DNA of 64,000 nucleotides. It comes from Fimbriimonas ginsengisoli Gsoil 348. GTDB taxonomy: Bacteria > Armatimonadota > Fimbriimonadia > Fimbriimonadales > Fimbriimonadaceae. Both the position numbers and the translations under genes were made by a program. The stretch is from NCBI RefSeq assembly GCF_000724625.1, contig NZ_CP007139.1, positions 248,001 to 312,000 of the forward strand. Reading direction: 5' to 3'. The notes beneath the pieces were generated by a model. It searched no databases. It saw only the letters and a program-made list of their open reading frames with translations, and was not told the DNA's origin. Below are positions 1 to 8,368 of this stretch, piece after piece (position 1 is the stretch's first letter; each line of letters starts with the position of its first letter).

Positions 1-35
1 GCCGCCAGGGAGCACCCCGATAGATGCATATTATC

Positions 36-63
36 ACATCTTGCGGTCAGGACCGCAAGATGT
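36..63. terminator. Perfect 13-bp hairpin, possible terminator
   Basis: Two perfectly complementary 13-nt arms separated by AG. A short T-rich stretch (ATTTTT) follows five bases after the hairpin, so it may end transcription of a gene left of the window. It could also be a protein-binding palindrome. No gene is visible between position 1 and lexA. Confidence 0.35.
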
Positions 64-250
64 CGAGATTTTTCCATCAATCCGGAACAATTCCCGCTCA
101 AAACGTGAAAAGTTTGCCAGCAAATTTACTGGCTCATTCTTCGTTAACCGGGGTTAAATCGCCAAAATCCAGTTTGCCTGTACCTGGGCCGTTTCGGCGG
201 TTCAGCTTGGGGCCAAGGGCTAATGGTCATTGACAATTACTTTGTCTAAT

Positions 251-322
251 TTCACCCGTAGCCCGTGGCTTTAGCCGCGGTTCAAGGCTTTACCGGGGAT
301 AAATCCCCGGGCTACGGGTGAA
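251..322. repeat. Intergenic mosaic hairpin repeat
   Basis: Outer arms of 15 nt (starting TTCACCCGTAGCCCG) are perfectly complementary and enclose two smaller inverted repeats (around GTGGCTTTAGCCGCGG and CCGGGGATAAATCCCCGG). This type of nested 'tagcccgtggctttagcc' palindrome occurs between genes in several environmental phyla. It fills most of the gene-free stretch left of lexA; nothing else is seen there apart from the hairpin at 36-63. Confidence 0.7.
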
Positions 323-396
323 CCTGTTTTGTCAATCTATTTAATTGATGACCATCAACCCCCGGCTCCGGGACGGATCACATGGCGGCGGTAAGT

Positions 397-1026
397 CTAG
401 AAGGCCATGCCTTCGTAGTCACGGATCAGGCCCACGATCTTGCCGATAATGCGGGCGTCTTCCTGCGTTACGGGAATGGGCAGGTATGCCGGATTGCTTG
501 GCATCAGTTTGACGCCGTCGCTGGCGAAGTTGATGCGTTTCACCGTCGCCTCGTCTCCGAGCAGCGCGGCCACCAATTCTCCATGGTTAGCCGTCTGCTG
601 CGGCTTCACCACCACGAGGTCTCGAGGCATGATCCCTTCGCCGGTCATAGAGTCGCCTTTGATCCGCAGAAGGAAGGCTCCTTCCACGTTGCGAACCATC
701 TCGCTCGGGACCGGGATCATATCTTCGACATGCTCCTGGGCCTGAATGGGCGCGCCGGCGGCGATTACGCCGAGTAGCGGCAGCATCGTCGATCGGTTCG
801 TCGGCTGAAACGACGGGTGGATGACCTTGATGGAGCGCGGCGTATTCGAGCGGGAAATATATCCTTTCCGCTCCAGGGCGTCGAGGTGAACGGTGACTCC
901 CCGCAAAGATCCGATTTCAAAATCTCGGCCGATCTCTCGGATCGAGGGTGGATATCCCTCATTCTGCACGTAGTCAAGAATGTACTGCAGGATGAGCTGC
1001 TGCCGTTTTGTTAGTCCTTTCGCCAT
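397..1026 (-). CDS. lexA: LexA repressor, SOS response regulator
   Basis: A 209-aa LexA with the usual layout. The N-terminal winged helix covers roughly residues 1-65 (LTKRQQLILQYILDYV, then a recognition region at GSLRGVTVHLDALERKGYI). The linker is followed by the S24 peptidase domain. The self-cleavage bond is most likely Ala90-Gly91 in VIAAGAP. The catalytic dyad is Ser126 in GDSM and Lys163 in EATVKRI. It represses DNA-damage genes and is inactivated by RecA-stimulated self-cleavage. The start has a GGAGAG ribosome site just upstream. The promoter is readable, with -35 TTGACT and -10 TATAAT 17 bp apart, overlaid by a long perfect palindrome that fits autorepression. The gene is divergent from the PPIC chaperone gene. 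Confidence 0.95.
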   Translation of the reverse strand: MAKGLTKRQQLILQYILDYVQNEGYPPSIREIGRDFEIGSLRGVTVHLDALERKGYISRSNTPRSIKVIHPSFQPTNRSTMLPLLGVIAAGAPIQAQEHVEDMIPVPSEMVRNVEGAFLLRIKGDSMTGEGIMPRDLVVVKPQQTANHGELVAALLGDEATVKRINFASDGVKLMPSNPAYLPIPVTQEDARIIGKIVGLIRDYEGMAF

Positions 1027-1066
1027 TACTCTCCAATCGGAGGTTCCGCCCCGTCGGCGGCACCGG

Positions 1067-1094
1067 TAGACATATTATACGACTAATATGTCTA
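1067..1094. promoter_or_regulatory. Probable LexA operator
   Basis: Perfect inverted repeat: TAGACATATTA, a 6-nt spacer, TAATATGTCTA. It covers the -10 element and most of the spacer of the lexA promoter, where an autorepressor would bind. The sequence matches neither the E. coli nor the Bacillus LexA box, so it would be a lineage-specific one. Its role is inferred from position and symmetry. Confidence 0.75.
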
Positions 1095-1102
1095 CTAGTC
1101 AA
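1074..1102 (-). promoter_or_regulatory. lexA promoter
   Basis: On the minus strand, TTGACT (1097-1102) and TATAAT (1074-1079) are separated by exactly 17 bp, close to the sigma-70 consensus. The expected start site lies about 40 nt before the lexA ATG, which has its own Shine-Dalgarno sequence. Confidence 0.8.
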
Positions 1103-1225
1103 CCTGTAAAGTGTAATCGGGATGAAAGCGGCTCTCCATGCCATACTACAACGCTTTTAGCGACCTTTGGTGACCTCGGTGTCGATCTCAACATTCCAAG
1201 AAAACTATTCAAAGGCGGATGCGGC

Positions 1226-3028
1226 ATGGGCATCCTCCTCGCATGCGCTGCCGTGATGATCGGCGGCATGTTTTACACGTGGTCGATGAACCACAACAAC
1301 TCCGGCAACGGCTCAAACCGCGTCAGTAAAGTCGCCTTGCAAGTCGCCGGCAATCCCGTCGAGGATCGTCTGCTCGCCGACGCGATCAGCCAGCAGGCCA
1401 AAGGAGCGATCTCCGAGGGCGGCGATCCGGCCTTGAGCGAAATTGAGGCGACTCGGGCGGCGTTCAACAGCCTATTGGACTCGGCCGCCCAAAGCGGCCT
1501 CGTCCAGAAGCTCGGCATCAAGACCGACGACGCTACCCTTCTCGCGGACCTCAAGAAGAAGCTGGAAGACGACATCCTAAACGAGCGGCTCCAATTGATG
1601 GGACGCGGCCAGCTCAAGCCGAATGCGACGGACGCCGATTTTGAAAAGGTGCTCGGCCGGCCATTGGCACAGATCCGCGCGGATGCCGACAAGCGGAATA
1701 AGGAGATGGTGTCGACCCCCGAGGGACGCCGGACCGCCGTGCTGACGCTCGCGCCTACGCTTCTCACCGACTACTACAAGAACGTCACGAAGCCGACGGA
1801 CCAGGAGGTCAAGGACAGCTACAACCAGTACCAGTTCAAGCGCGTCCTCGTGCAGCCGCCGCTCGCAAACAAGCCTTCGATCGACGATCGGATTAAAGCC
1901 GCTCAGGCCGATATCGCCAAGAACGTTCCGTTCGAGCAGGTGATCGACAAGTATTCCGACGAACACCCGTTCACCGGGAAAAAAGCGCGCGACACCACGA
2001 TTCCGATGCTCCAGAGCGAGCTCTCGATGAACCCGGCATACAAGCCGCTGCTCGGGCTCAAGCCCGGCCAAGTTAGCCCGGTAATCACGGTTCCGGAAGG
2101 GAAGGCGATCTACAAGCTTCTCTCGGTCAAGAGCAACCTTCCGAACGATTTCGAGAAGAACAAGGAGCGGTATCGGCAGACCTACGTCGCCACCGCCGCC
2201 AGCCAGAAACAGATGGCAGACCTGGCGGAATACAAGAAGACCCCCGGTCTGATCGTCTTCAAGAGCCCGCCACTCAAGGCGTTCTACGACTTTATGCAGG
2301 CGACCGACAATTCGGCGGCCGCGGACGGCAAGTCGGAAGTCGACCGAGTGCGGGCGGCGTACGACGAGGCGGTTCAAGCGGAAGCTAAGAGCGACGGATT
2401 CAACACCCGTCCCGCCGTTCTCGCTCGCTACGCGGCAAGCAATTACCTCTGGGGAGCCCCCGGCTCCGATAAGGCGAAGCTAAGGCCCGAGCGGATCGAC
2501 ACGCTTCAGGCGGTGCTTCAAGATTCCGAGAGCTTCCAGGCTCGCAAGGACCTCTTCGACCTCTATATGGAAGAGAAGAAGTACGACGAAGCTTTCGGCC
2601 AGCTCCTGGAGGCGGCGAAGAACAACACCTCGTACGACCGAGCCGGTTTCCAGCGGTTCAACGACGTGCGAGACATGCTGAGCCGCCTGCAAAAGGCGAA
2701 CGGCATCAAGCCGGAGCAGGTCAAGCAGGTCGAAGCCGCCCAGCTCGATTGGAGCCGCGCCCGCGCCGAGAACGACAAGATGATGGAAGAGCAACGCAAG
2801 GAGCAGGCGAAGGCGGCGGCCGAGCAGCAAGCGTTGGAGGCCAAAGACAAGGCCGAAATGGCAAAGGCGATGAAAGCCGCCGAGAAGACGAAGGGGGGCA
2901 AGGCGCCGGCGGGCAAGCCGGGCGCTTCGACGACTCCTGGGACGACGCCCGCCCCCGGATCGTCGGTCAAATCGGGCGGCATCACGGCCACGATCGTTCC
3001 GCCCAAGACGGGCGCGCCGAAGAAATGA
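1226..3028 (+). CDS. Membrane-anchored PPIC-type peptidyl-prolyl isomerase / SurA-like chaperone
   Basis: An extracytoplasmic folding factor with one N-terminal membrane segment (MGILLACAAVMIGGMFYTW), a helical SurA/PrsA-like region, and a PPIC rotamase-like region. The latter reads from about FKRVLVQPP to KAIYKLLSVKS and includes FEQVIDKYSDEHPFTGKKARDT. Then comes an alpha-helical region and a C-terminal tail rich in Lys, Ala and Gly (from about EEQRKEQAKAAAEQ) that looks disordered. I chose ATG 1226, which has AAAGGCGG seven bases upstream. An in-frame ATG at 1088 adds 46 residues but lies inside the LexA-like palindrome, and the added stretch is less GC-rich. The stop overlaps the rsmI start (ATGA), so the two are probably translationally coupled. 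Family membership is good; activity is unproven because PPIC domains are often chaperone-only. Confidence 0.8.
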   Translation: MGILLACAAVMIGGMFYTWSMNHNNSGNGSNRVSKVALQVAGNPVEDRLLADAISQQAKGAISEGGDPALSEIEATRAAFNSLLDSAAQSGLVQKLGIKTDDATLLADLKKKLEDDILNERLQLMGRGQLKPNATDADFEKVLGRPLAQIRADADKRNKEMVSTPEGRRTAVLTLAPTLLTDYYKNVTKPTDQEVKDSYNQYQFKRVLVQPPLANKPSIDDRIKAAQADIAKNVPFEQVIDKYSDEHPFTGKKARDTTIPMLQSELSMNPAYKPLLGLKPGQVSPVITVPEGKAIYKLLSVKSNLPNDFEKNKERYRQTYVATAASQKQMADLAEYKKTPGLIVFKSPPLKAFYDFMQATDNSAAADGKSEVDRVRAAYDEAVQAEAKSDGFNTRPAVLARYAASNYLWGAPGSDKAKLRPERIDTLQAVLQDSESFQARKDLFDLYMEEKKYDEAFGQLLEAAKNNTSYDRAGFQRFNDVRDMLSRLQKANGIKPEQVKQVEAAQLDWSRARAENDKMMEEQRKEQAKAAAEQQALEAKDKAEMAKAMKAAEKTKGGKAPAGKPGASTTPGTTPAPGSSVKSGGITATIVPPKTGAPKK

Positions 3029-3717
3029 GCGAAACGGGGCGGCTGACGCTGGTCGCCACCCCGATCGGCAACCTTGCCGACCTATCTCCCCGAGCGATCG
3101 AAGCGCTTGGGGAGGCCGACATTTGGTTCGTGGAGGACACCCGCGTCAGCGGAAAGCTCGCCTCTCACCTCGGCCTTAAAAAGCCGATGCGGGTGCTGAA
3201 CGATCACACCTCGCCAAATCAGATCGAACGATACGCCCAAGAGCTTCGGAACGGGGCCAATGCCGCCCTTGTCACGGATGGCGGAGCTCCGGCGGTTAGC
3301 GATCCGGGAGCGATCCTAACCAATCTCTGCCACGAACACGGTGTCGCGGTAGCCGGCATTCCCGGCCCGAGCGCGCCCGTGCTCGCCCTTATGCTCAGCG
3401 GCTTTTTCGCCCAACGGTTCGCGTTTCTCGGATTCTTGGGCCGTAAGTCGGGCGCGATCCGCGGCGAGCTCGCCGCCTTCGCCGATTCGCCGCTCACTCT
3501 CGTCCTCTTCGAATCTTCCCACCGGCTCGAGCCGTTGCTCGCCACCGCTCACGAAGCGCTCGGCCCCCGCCGCTACGCCATTTGCCGCGAGCTGACGAAA
3601 CTGCACGAGCAGGTCTACCGGGAAACCCTTCCCCATATCCCCGACGAATCCGCCGTCCCCCGCAAAGGGGAGTTCACGATCGTCATCGAAGGGCGCCGCA
3701 AACGAGATCTAGATTAA
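3025..3717 (+). CDS. rsmI: 16S rRNA (cytidine-2'-O)-methyltransferase RsmI
   Basis: A 230-aa protein of the tetrapyrrole-methylase fold that 2'-O-methylates C1402 of 16S rRNA using S-adenosylmethionine. The hallmark N-terminus LTLVATPIGNLADLSPRA is present, followed by EDTRVSGKL, the loop VTDGGAPAVSDPG and the GIPGPSAP motif. The length is a little short of the usual 270-290 aa because the C-terminal helical extension is minimal. The ATG at 3025 overlaps the stop of the upstream chaperone gene by four bases, which fixes the start and points to coupling. It converges on the OsmC gene with a hairpin repeat filling the gap. Confidence 0.93.
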   Translation: MSETGRLTLVATPIGNLADLSPRAIEALGEADIWFVEDTRVSGKLASHLGLKKPMRVLNDHTSPNQIERYAQELRNGANAALVTDGGAPAVSDPGAILTNLCHEHGVAVAGIPGPSAPVLALMLSGFFAQRFAFLGFLGRKSGAIRGELAAFADSPLTLVLFESSHRLEPLLATAHEALGPRRYAICRELTKLHEQVYRETLPHIPDESAVPRKGEFTIVIEGRRKRDLD

Positions 3718-3718
3718 C

Positions 3719-3822
3719 GTGGCACTGGCATCTTGCCAGTGGGTCCCAAGGGCATCCTGCCCCTGGCCCTTTTCACACGACCAGGATGGTCGTGATGCAC
3801 ATGGGCTGGAAGCCCATGCCAC
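3719..3822. repeat. Mosaic hairpin repeat between convergent genes
   Basis: A chain of small hairpins (ACTGGCATCTTGCCAGT; AAGGGCATCCTGCCC; CACGACCAGGATGGTCGTG; CATGGGCTGGAAGCCCATG) bounded by GTGGCA and TGCCAC. It fits exactly between the rsmI and OsmC stops and may act as a two-way terminator. The reverse complement of a longer version lies at 31329-31485. Confidence 0.75.
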
Positions 3823-4245
3823 TTAGGTGCTTTCCTGAACCACATATTCCGACCGAACCGTCGGTGGCTGCCGCAGAGTCGCGATGACGGTGCAGTACTT
3901 CGTGTCGCTAAGCTCGACCGCCTTCGCGACCGCGTCCGGATCGAGCCCCTCGCCGACTAACACGTGCCGAACCGTAATCGAGAGAATGGGGCGCGGCCAA
4001 GTTCCGGGTGGGTCGCGCTGCCACTCCACCTCGATCCGATACCCGTTGACCTTTTGACGTTTCTTTTCGAGGATCCCGATCACATCCATCGCGCTGCAAG
4101 CGGCTGCCGAAGCTAAGAACGCCTCCACGGGCGACGGCCCTTTCCCCTCTCCCCCAAACTCGGGGATCGCATCCATCACAAATCGGTTTCCACTCGGCGG
4201 ATCCGCCTCGAACGCCATCCCGCCCTGCCAATTCACGACCAACAT
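3823..4245 (-). CDS. OsmC family protein
   Basis: A 140-aa OsmC/Ohr-fold protein, a class that includes thiol peroxidases acting on organic hydroperoxides. Both conserved cysteines are present: one in ASAAACSAMDVIG and one in DTKYCTVIATL. The order and spacing follow the OsmC family, with the GPSPVEAFLAS motif before the first cysteine. Subfamily assignment (OsmC-like rather than Ohr) is uncertain. The gene is convergent with rsmI. Confidence 0.88.
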   Translation of the reverse strand: MLVVNWQGGMAFEADPPSGNRFVMDAIPEFGGEGKGPSPVEAFLASAAACSAMDVIGILEKKRQKVNGYRIEVEWQRDPPGTWPRPILSITVRHVLVGEGLDPDAVAKAVELSDTKYCTVIATLRQPPTVRSEYVVQEST

Positions 4246-4354
4246 CTAATTTGGAACGTTACCCCCCACCAGAAACTAAGGCGCGTCGAAACGCGGATAC
4301 GAGCGTGCAAGCATCGGCGGGGCCGCCGACGCTACGATCAAAGGTGGAGTTTCT

Positions 4355-4927
4355 ATGATCCGCCACGAAGTCACCATCGCTTCCCCGCTGGCGGTTCCCG
4401 CCGCCCGCAGCTCGTTGATCGCGTGGAGCCAAGCGATCGGGTACCGGCTCGTGTCGCCGGCCTTCCTTTCTTCGATTCAAATGGAGCGCGGCTCCCTGAT
4501 GGGAAATATGGGTTCGCTCGGGCCGAAGACCTGGAGCGTCAAGTTTCATGCCACGTTTCAACCGGCCGAGACTGGCTGCATGGTCACGCTCGAGTGGGTC
4601 ATCAGCACCTTTGGGCAGATCGGCACTCGCAACGACATCGAGTTCTGGCGTAAAGAGGTCGCTTGGGCCATGGAGGCGTCCCAGGGGCATGTACTAGACG
4701 TGCCCGCTCATACCAAGGCGGCAAGCCAGGCCTATAACGGCAACGTTTGGCGCGCGCTGGCGCTCACCGGCGCCATCTTACTTCCGTTGTTCGGCGTCGC
4801 GGTCGTTACCGAGTCCATCCTCCTCAGCTTTCTCGCCGCGATCGTCGGTGGGACCGCGGCCGGCTTTGCTTTCCGCGCGCCCCGTTCTCTTAGCACCTTG
4901 AACCCTCCCGAAAACGAATCGTCCTAG
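4355..4927 (+). CDS. Uncharacterised protein, possible SRPBCC-like domain plus two TM helices
   Basis: I do not recognise a precise family. The first 125 residues read like a small lipid-binding or START-like (SRPBCC) domain (MIRHEVTIASPLAVPAARSS, later VTLEWVISTFGQIG). Two membrane helices follow (ALALTGAILLPLFGVAVV and ILLSFLAAIVGGTAAGFAF), and the C-terminus is short and polar. A GGTGGAG ribosome site sits before the ATG. Codon use resembles the neighbours. The fold assignment is a guess from pattern. Confidence 0.6.
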   Translation: MIRHEVTIASPLAVPAARSSLIAWSQAIGYRLVSPAFLSSIQMERGSLMGNMGSLGPKTWSVKFHATFQPAETGCMVTLEWVISTFGQIGTRNDIEFWRKEVAWAMEASQGHVLDVPAHTKAASQAYNGNVWRALALTGAILLPLFGVAVVTESILLSFLAAIVGGTAAGFAFRAPRSLSTLNPPENESS

Positions 4928-5018
4928 CGTCGCCGGGAGAGCCGATCCAAGGGTCCGGGGGCGTTCGAGCGGGAAAAAACAGAACCCGTAAAAACACCTG
5001 GCGGGTGCCGGGCGGAAT

Positions 5019-5041
5019 TATAGTAGAACTATGTCTACTAT
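5019..5041. promoter_or_regulatory. Palindromic operator over a leaderless promoter
   Basis: A -10-like TATAGT (5019-5024) stands six bases before the ATG at 5031. The arms ATAGTAGA (5020-5027) and TCTACTAT (5034-5041) form a perfect inverted repeat with a 6-nt spacer. The right half TATGTCTACTA is also present in the lexA operator region, with the same 6-nt spacer geometry, so it may be a second LexA site. Confidence 0.5.
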
Positions 5042-5324
5042 GGAGAACAGCCGCGCCTCCCATACGACCGATTCGATCCTTATCCGGCGAGAATGCTTTG
5101 CCATCTTCCGAAGCGCCGAGCTGACCGCTCGCCAAGCCTCGGTGGTGGCACAACGTCTAGACGGATTGACGTTTGACGAGATCGGAGCCGCCCGAGGTCA
5201 CACAAAACAAGGTGCTCACCGCATTTTTTGCCAAGCACTCAAGAAGATTGGCCATGCTCGAACCGTCTATCCGTACACTGGCCTTAGCGAGGTGTACCGC
5301 GGCGAGATCGGAAGAGTCTCGTAA
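5031..5324 (+). CDS. Small sigma-70 region-4-like DNA-binding protein
   Basis: A 97-aa protein whose middle part (LTARQASVVAQRLDGLTFDEIGAARGHTKQGAHRIFCQALKKI, described here by its two helices RQASVVAQRL and TKQGAHRIFCQAL) reads as a sigma-factor region 4 helix-turn-helix. There is no region 2, so it is not a complete sigma factor. It may be a regulator or an anti/co-sigma-type protein. The start at 5031 fits a leaderless message; ATG 5040 is an alternative. A palindrome resembling the lexA operator overlaps its promoter, so DNA-damage control is possible. Confidence 0.65.
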   Translation: MSTMENSRASHTTDSILIRRECFAIFRSAELTARQASVVAQRLDGLTFDEIGAARGHTKQGAHRIFCQALKKIGHARTVYPYTGLSEVYRGEIGRVS

Positions 5325-5400
5325 CGGCGCCTTGGTAGAATGCTGTGCGGACTAGACATCCGTCGCAGAGAACCGGGCCACCGAGGAGCACGACGACCGA

Positions 5401-6702
5401 ATGGTTTCATGCAAGCAATGCCAAACGCCGAATAGCCTTGACAGCACTTTTTGCAAGCGCTGTGGGACAGCCATCTCCGATATCGAACTTCAAGAGGCGC
5501 AAGCCAAGCTTGAAAAGCTCGTCGAAGAAGGAAATACCTTGTTCAACCAGGGCCGGATCGATGAAGCGCTCGCGGTTGCCGAAGCGGCGAACATCTCCAA
5601 CCCCTCCAGCATTTCCGCGCTTTCGCTCAAGACGCTCTGTCACGAGCGGCGCGGCGAGATCGCGGAAGCGCTCGAGTGCGCCGACCGGCTCGTAGAGCTG
5701 AATCCGGGTTCCGACTTCGACCGGATCCGCCGCGCGTCGCTTCGACAAAAGCTTCAAACGGACCTTTACGTTCCCGCCGCTCCCGACCGACGCCTTGCTG
5801 CCATCGGTGGCGCGGCGGCCGTCGTCCTGATGCTCTGCATCGGCGCCTTCGTCGCCAAGGTCGGCGCCAATTCGCCCCCCCGGACGGCGATGAACTCGAC
5901 CGCCAGTCCTCAGGGGGTCCAGGAACCAAACCAATTAACCGGAACAGGCGTTCAGAATCCGTCTAATAACCCGGTCGTGGGAACCACCGGCGGGACCGGT
6001 GAGACAAATTCCGGAACCTCCACGGTGACTCCTGGCTCCGTTGGCCCCCTGAAAAATGGCCGTGAGCAGCAAACCGAAGCGACGCCTCCTACAATCTCCA
6101 CCGAAAACCTCGGACTTCCTCATAGCAGTGGCCCCACCCTCCCCGCCGTCGGGTCGGAAGAAAGCAGCGTGAAACCGGTCGATCCCAAGGATCTCCGCGT
6201 GGAAACCTCGGGACCAGCGGTGCCGACGCCTACGTCGAACAATGTGAAGACCGACCAGAACGATCCACCGGTAGACAAACACATTGGCGAAGAGCCACCG
6301 AAGGCAAAGGCGCTCGAGGACCAGGGCGTGTACCAAATCAACGTCCGTCCCGGAACCAGCCGCCCACCTAACCGAACGAATGCAGGCGCGGAGCCGGTTG
6401 GCGTCACCGGACTAGAGGCGCTGGTGCGAGTAGGAAGCCAGCAGTTCCAGCTAGGCAATTACGCGGGAGCGGCGAAGTCTTACGAGCAAGCCGTCCGCGG
6501 TGGGGGCGATGGGGTGATCCTCAACCGCCGCCTTGCCCAGGCGTACGAGCGGTTGGGCCGGACGAGCGACGCCTCCGACGCCTATCGCCGATGCATCTCC
6601 GCTATCGATTCGGCGCTGGCTTCGGGTCGAGGCAATCGCGACAACCTGAGCAACACCCGCAGTCTGTGCGAACAGGCGCTGAAGGTTCTCCAGGGTGGGT
6701 AA
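5401..6702 (+). CDS. Zinc-ribbon and TPR membrane protein
   Basis: A 433-aa protein. It starts with a CxxC...CxxC zinc ribbon (MVSCKQCQTPNSLDSTFCKRCG), then TPR-like helices (GNTLFNQGRIDEALAVAEAANISNP and following). One membrane helix follows at about residues 136-155 (LAAIGGAAAVVLMLCIGAFVA), then a long Pro/Thr/Ser/Gly-rich low-complexity linker. The C-terminal TPR block is GSQQFQLGNYAGAAKSYEQA onward. The topology suggests a cytoplasmic zinc ribbon and an extracytoplasmic TPR scaffold. It overlaps the next TPR gene by eight bases, so the two are likely one operon. Function is unknown; a role as an assembly scaffold is inference. Confidence 0.7.
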   Translation: MVSCKQCQTPNSLDSTFCKRCGTAISDIELQEAQAKLEKLVEEGNTLFNQGRIDEALAVAEAANISNPSSISALSLKTLCHERRGEIAEALECADRLVELNPGSDFDRIRRASLRQKLQTDLYVPAAPDRRLAAIGGAAAVVLMLCIGAFVAKVGANSPPRTAMNSTASPQGVQEPNQLTGTGVQNPSNNPVVGTTGGTGETNSGTSTVTPGSVGPLKNGREQQTEATPPTISTENLGLPHSSGPTLPAVGSEESSVKPVDPKDLRVETSGPAVPTPTSNNVKTDQNDPPVDKHIGEEPPKAKALEDQGVYQINVRPGTSRPPNRTNAGAEPVGVTGLEALVRVGSQQFQLGNYAGAAKSYEQAVRGGGDGVILNRRLAQAYERLGRTSDASDAYRRCISAIDSALASGRGNRDNLSNTRSLCEQALKVLQGG

Positions 6703-8182
6703 CAACACGCTAACCAAACTCGCAGCCCTATCTCTTTTCGCGATACTGGCGGTCCCCGCTTTAGCGGTGCCGCGAATTCTCGTCGCCCAATCGCTGGCGC
6801 CCGCGACGCGCGACGGAGATCCAAACGTTCCGATCGCGAACTACATCGGGCAAGAGATCGACGACGGCGGCAAGCTCACGCCGGTCATCTGGAGCATGAG
6901 CGATCCGATCTTCCGCGAAGCCGCGCTTGGCGGGAAGCTCAAAGACATCCCCGACCATCCGAAGCTCGCCGACGCGCTGAGCTTTGCCCGCGTCGTAGGC
7001 GCGGACTACGTCCTCATTTGCGAGGCGGTTAAGTCCGGCAAAGAGGTCAAGTCGTCCGCACGCCTTTACCGGGGCACGAAGGAGATTTGGAAGGGGAGCG
7101 AATCGATGGGCGCGTCGCAAAACGGAACCGCCGATCCATTCTCATCCGCTCAATCGACCGCACGCACCATCGTCATCAAGATGTCCGCGGCCGCCCTTAA
7201 GGAGCTCACCGTTCAGGCGAAGGTGGTCACTCCCGAACCAGGCCGGGGCCAAGCTCCGGTGCCGACCACCGTCACGCCTCCTCCGGTGGCTAAATCGGAT
7301 AATTCCCAGCTCAAGATCGACCTTCAAGAGTTTCTGAAAGATAAGCACTATGCGAGCGCAGTCTCGCTTCTTCGCGACGCCATCGACGCGGAGCCGTTCG
7401 ACCCCGAGCGGCGCATGATGCTGGTCGACCTGCTCAAGGACCGGGACCCCGCCGCCGCCGCCGAGGAAGCCCGCCGAGCCGAAACCCTGATTCCGGACAA
7501 GCCCGAATTCCGCGTCGCCGCCGCCCGCGCGTTTATGAGTGCGGGCAAAACGAAAGAAGCGCTCGAGGAGCTTAACGAGGCGATCGCCCGCGCTCCCGAG
7601 GCGACCGCGACCCGGTTGCTCCTTGCCGAGCTCGCGCTTAGCGACGGCCAACCGGAAAAAGCGCTTCCCCACCTCGACGAGGCGATCAAGAACGAGCCTA
7701 CCGCTGAAGCGTATTTTCTCCGGTCGCTCTGCAGAGCCATGCTCGGAGGAGCGGACGGCGTCAAGCTCGACCTGGCCTCAATGGACAAGGCGAGTCCGGT
7801 GAAGTCTCCGGCCGACCTCGAACGAAGATACAAGATTGCGATTCCGAACCTGGACAAACTACTCCTTAAAAGTTTCGAGCAGGTTCGAGATTTGACCCAG
7901 CACGCCATCGTAAAGCCGAAAGATACCGACGTTCAAGACACCTTGGAGACGCTCCAACGCCTTACCGGCGCCCGGTTGGTGTTCCTTCAGGGGCTGGCCG
8001 TCCCGCCCGATTTTCAAAAGCTTCACGACCGCTGGCTTTTGTCTTACAAATTGCTGGCTCAGGCCCTGTCCGACCTGAAGACATTCACCGGAGGCGATGC
8101 CGACGCGCTCACCGACGCGAGAATGAACCTGGGGGAAGCGATCAAGCAAGCTACCCAAGCCCGAAGCGCCTCTGCCGGCTGA
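6695..8182 (+). CDS. Secreted TPR protein with CsgG/TolB-like N-terminal domain
   Basis: A 495-aa protein with a clear signal peptide (LTKLAALSLFAILAVPALA). The first domain (VPRILVAQSLAPATRDGDPNV to about residue 170) resembles the nucleotide-free alpha/beta domain of CsgG/TolB-type secreted proteins (ADYVLICEAVKSGKEVKSSARLY). At least four TPR units follow (YASAVSLLRDAIDAEPFDPERR; AGKTKEALEELNEAIARAPE; GQPEKALPHLDEAIKNEPTA), then a helical C-terminus. The eight-base overlap with the zinc-ribbon/TPR gene suggests that they work together in the envelope. The CsgG-like call is tentative. Confidence 0.7.
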   Translation: MGNNTLTKLAALSLFAILAVPALAVPRILVAQSLAPATRDGDPNVPIANYIGQEIDDGGKLTPVIWSMSDPIFREAALGGKLKDIPDHPKLADALSFARVVGADYVLICEAVKSGKEVKSSARLYRGTKEIWKGSESMGASQNGTADPFSSAQSTARTIVIKMSAAALKELTVQAKVVTPEPGRGQAPVPTTVTPPPVAKSDNSQLKIDLQEFLKDKHYASAVSLLRDAIDAEPFDPERRMMLVDLLKDRDPAAAAEEARRAETLIPDKPEFRVAAARAFMSAGKTKEALEELNEAIARAPEATATRLLLAELALSDGQPEKALPHLDEAIKNEPTAEAYFLRSLCRAMLGGADGVKLDLASMDKASPVKSPADLERRYKIAIPNLDKLLLKSFEQVRDLTQHAIVKPKDTDVQDTLETLQRLTGARLVFLQGLAVPPDFQKLHDRWLLSYKLLAQALSDLKTFTGGDADALTDARMNLGEAIKQATQARSASAG

Positions 8183-8203
8183 AACCGACCCATCAAACGC
8201 AAA

Positions 8204-8240
8204 CCGCCCCCGCTTTTTAGGACGGAGGCGGCGGGTCTTT
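8204..8240 (+). terminator. Possible terminator after the TPR operon
   Basis: CCGCCCCCG and CGGAGGCGG form a nine-bp stem with one mismatch around a T-rich loop, followed by GGGTCTTTCT. The T run is weak, so this is only a candidate. Confidence 0.35.
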
Positions 8241-8368
8241 CTCCGGTGGTTAACCTTTGAATGTCCCTGAGGGAAGGAGGATATGCGTCACCTTTTAAGA
8301 CGCCGACTTTCAATTCCCCGTTCCCGGAAGTATTAACTTTCGTTCGGGGTAAAGCGTCAACGCCAAGG

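Noticed and set aside
1088-1225. N-terminal extension of the PPIC chaperone from ATG 1088
   Set aside because: The stretch is less GC-rich, overlaps the lexA promoter, and a good ribosome site serves ATG 1226. It remains possible if the message is leaderless, and it would add a basic stretch before the membrane helix.
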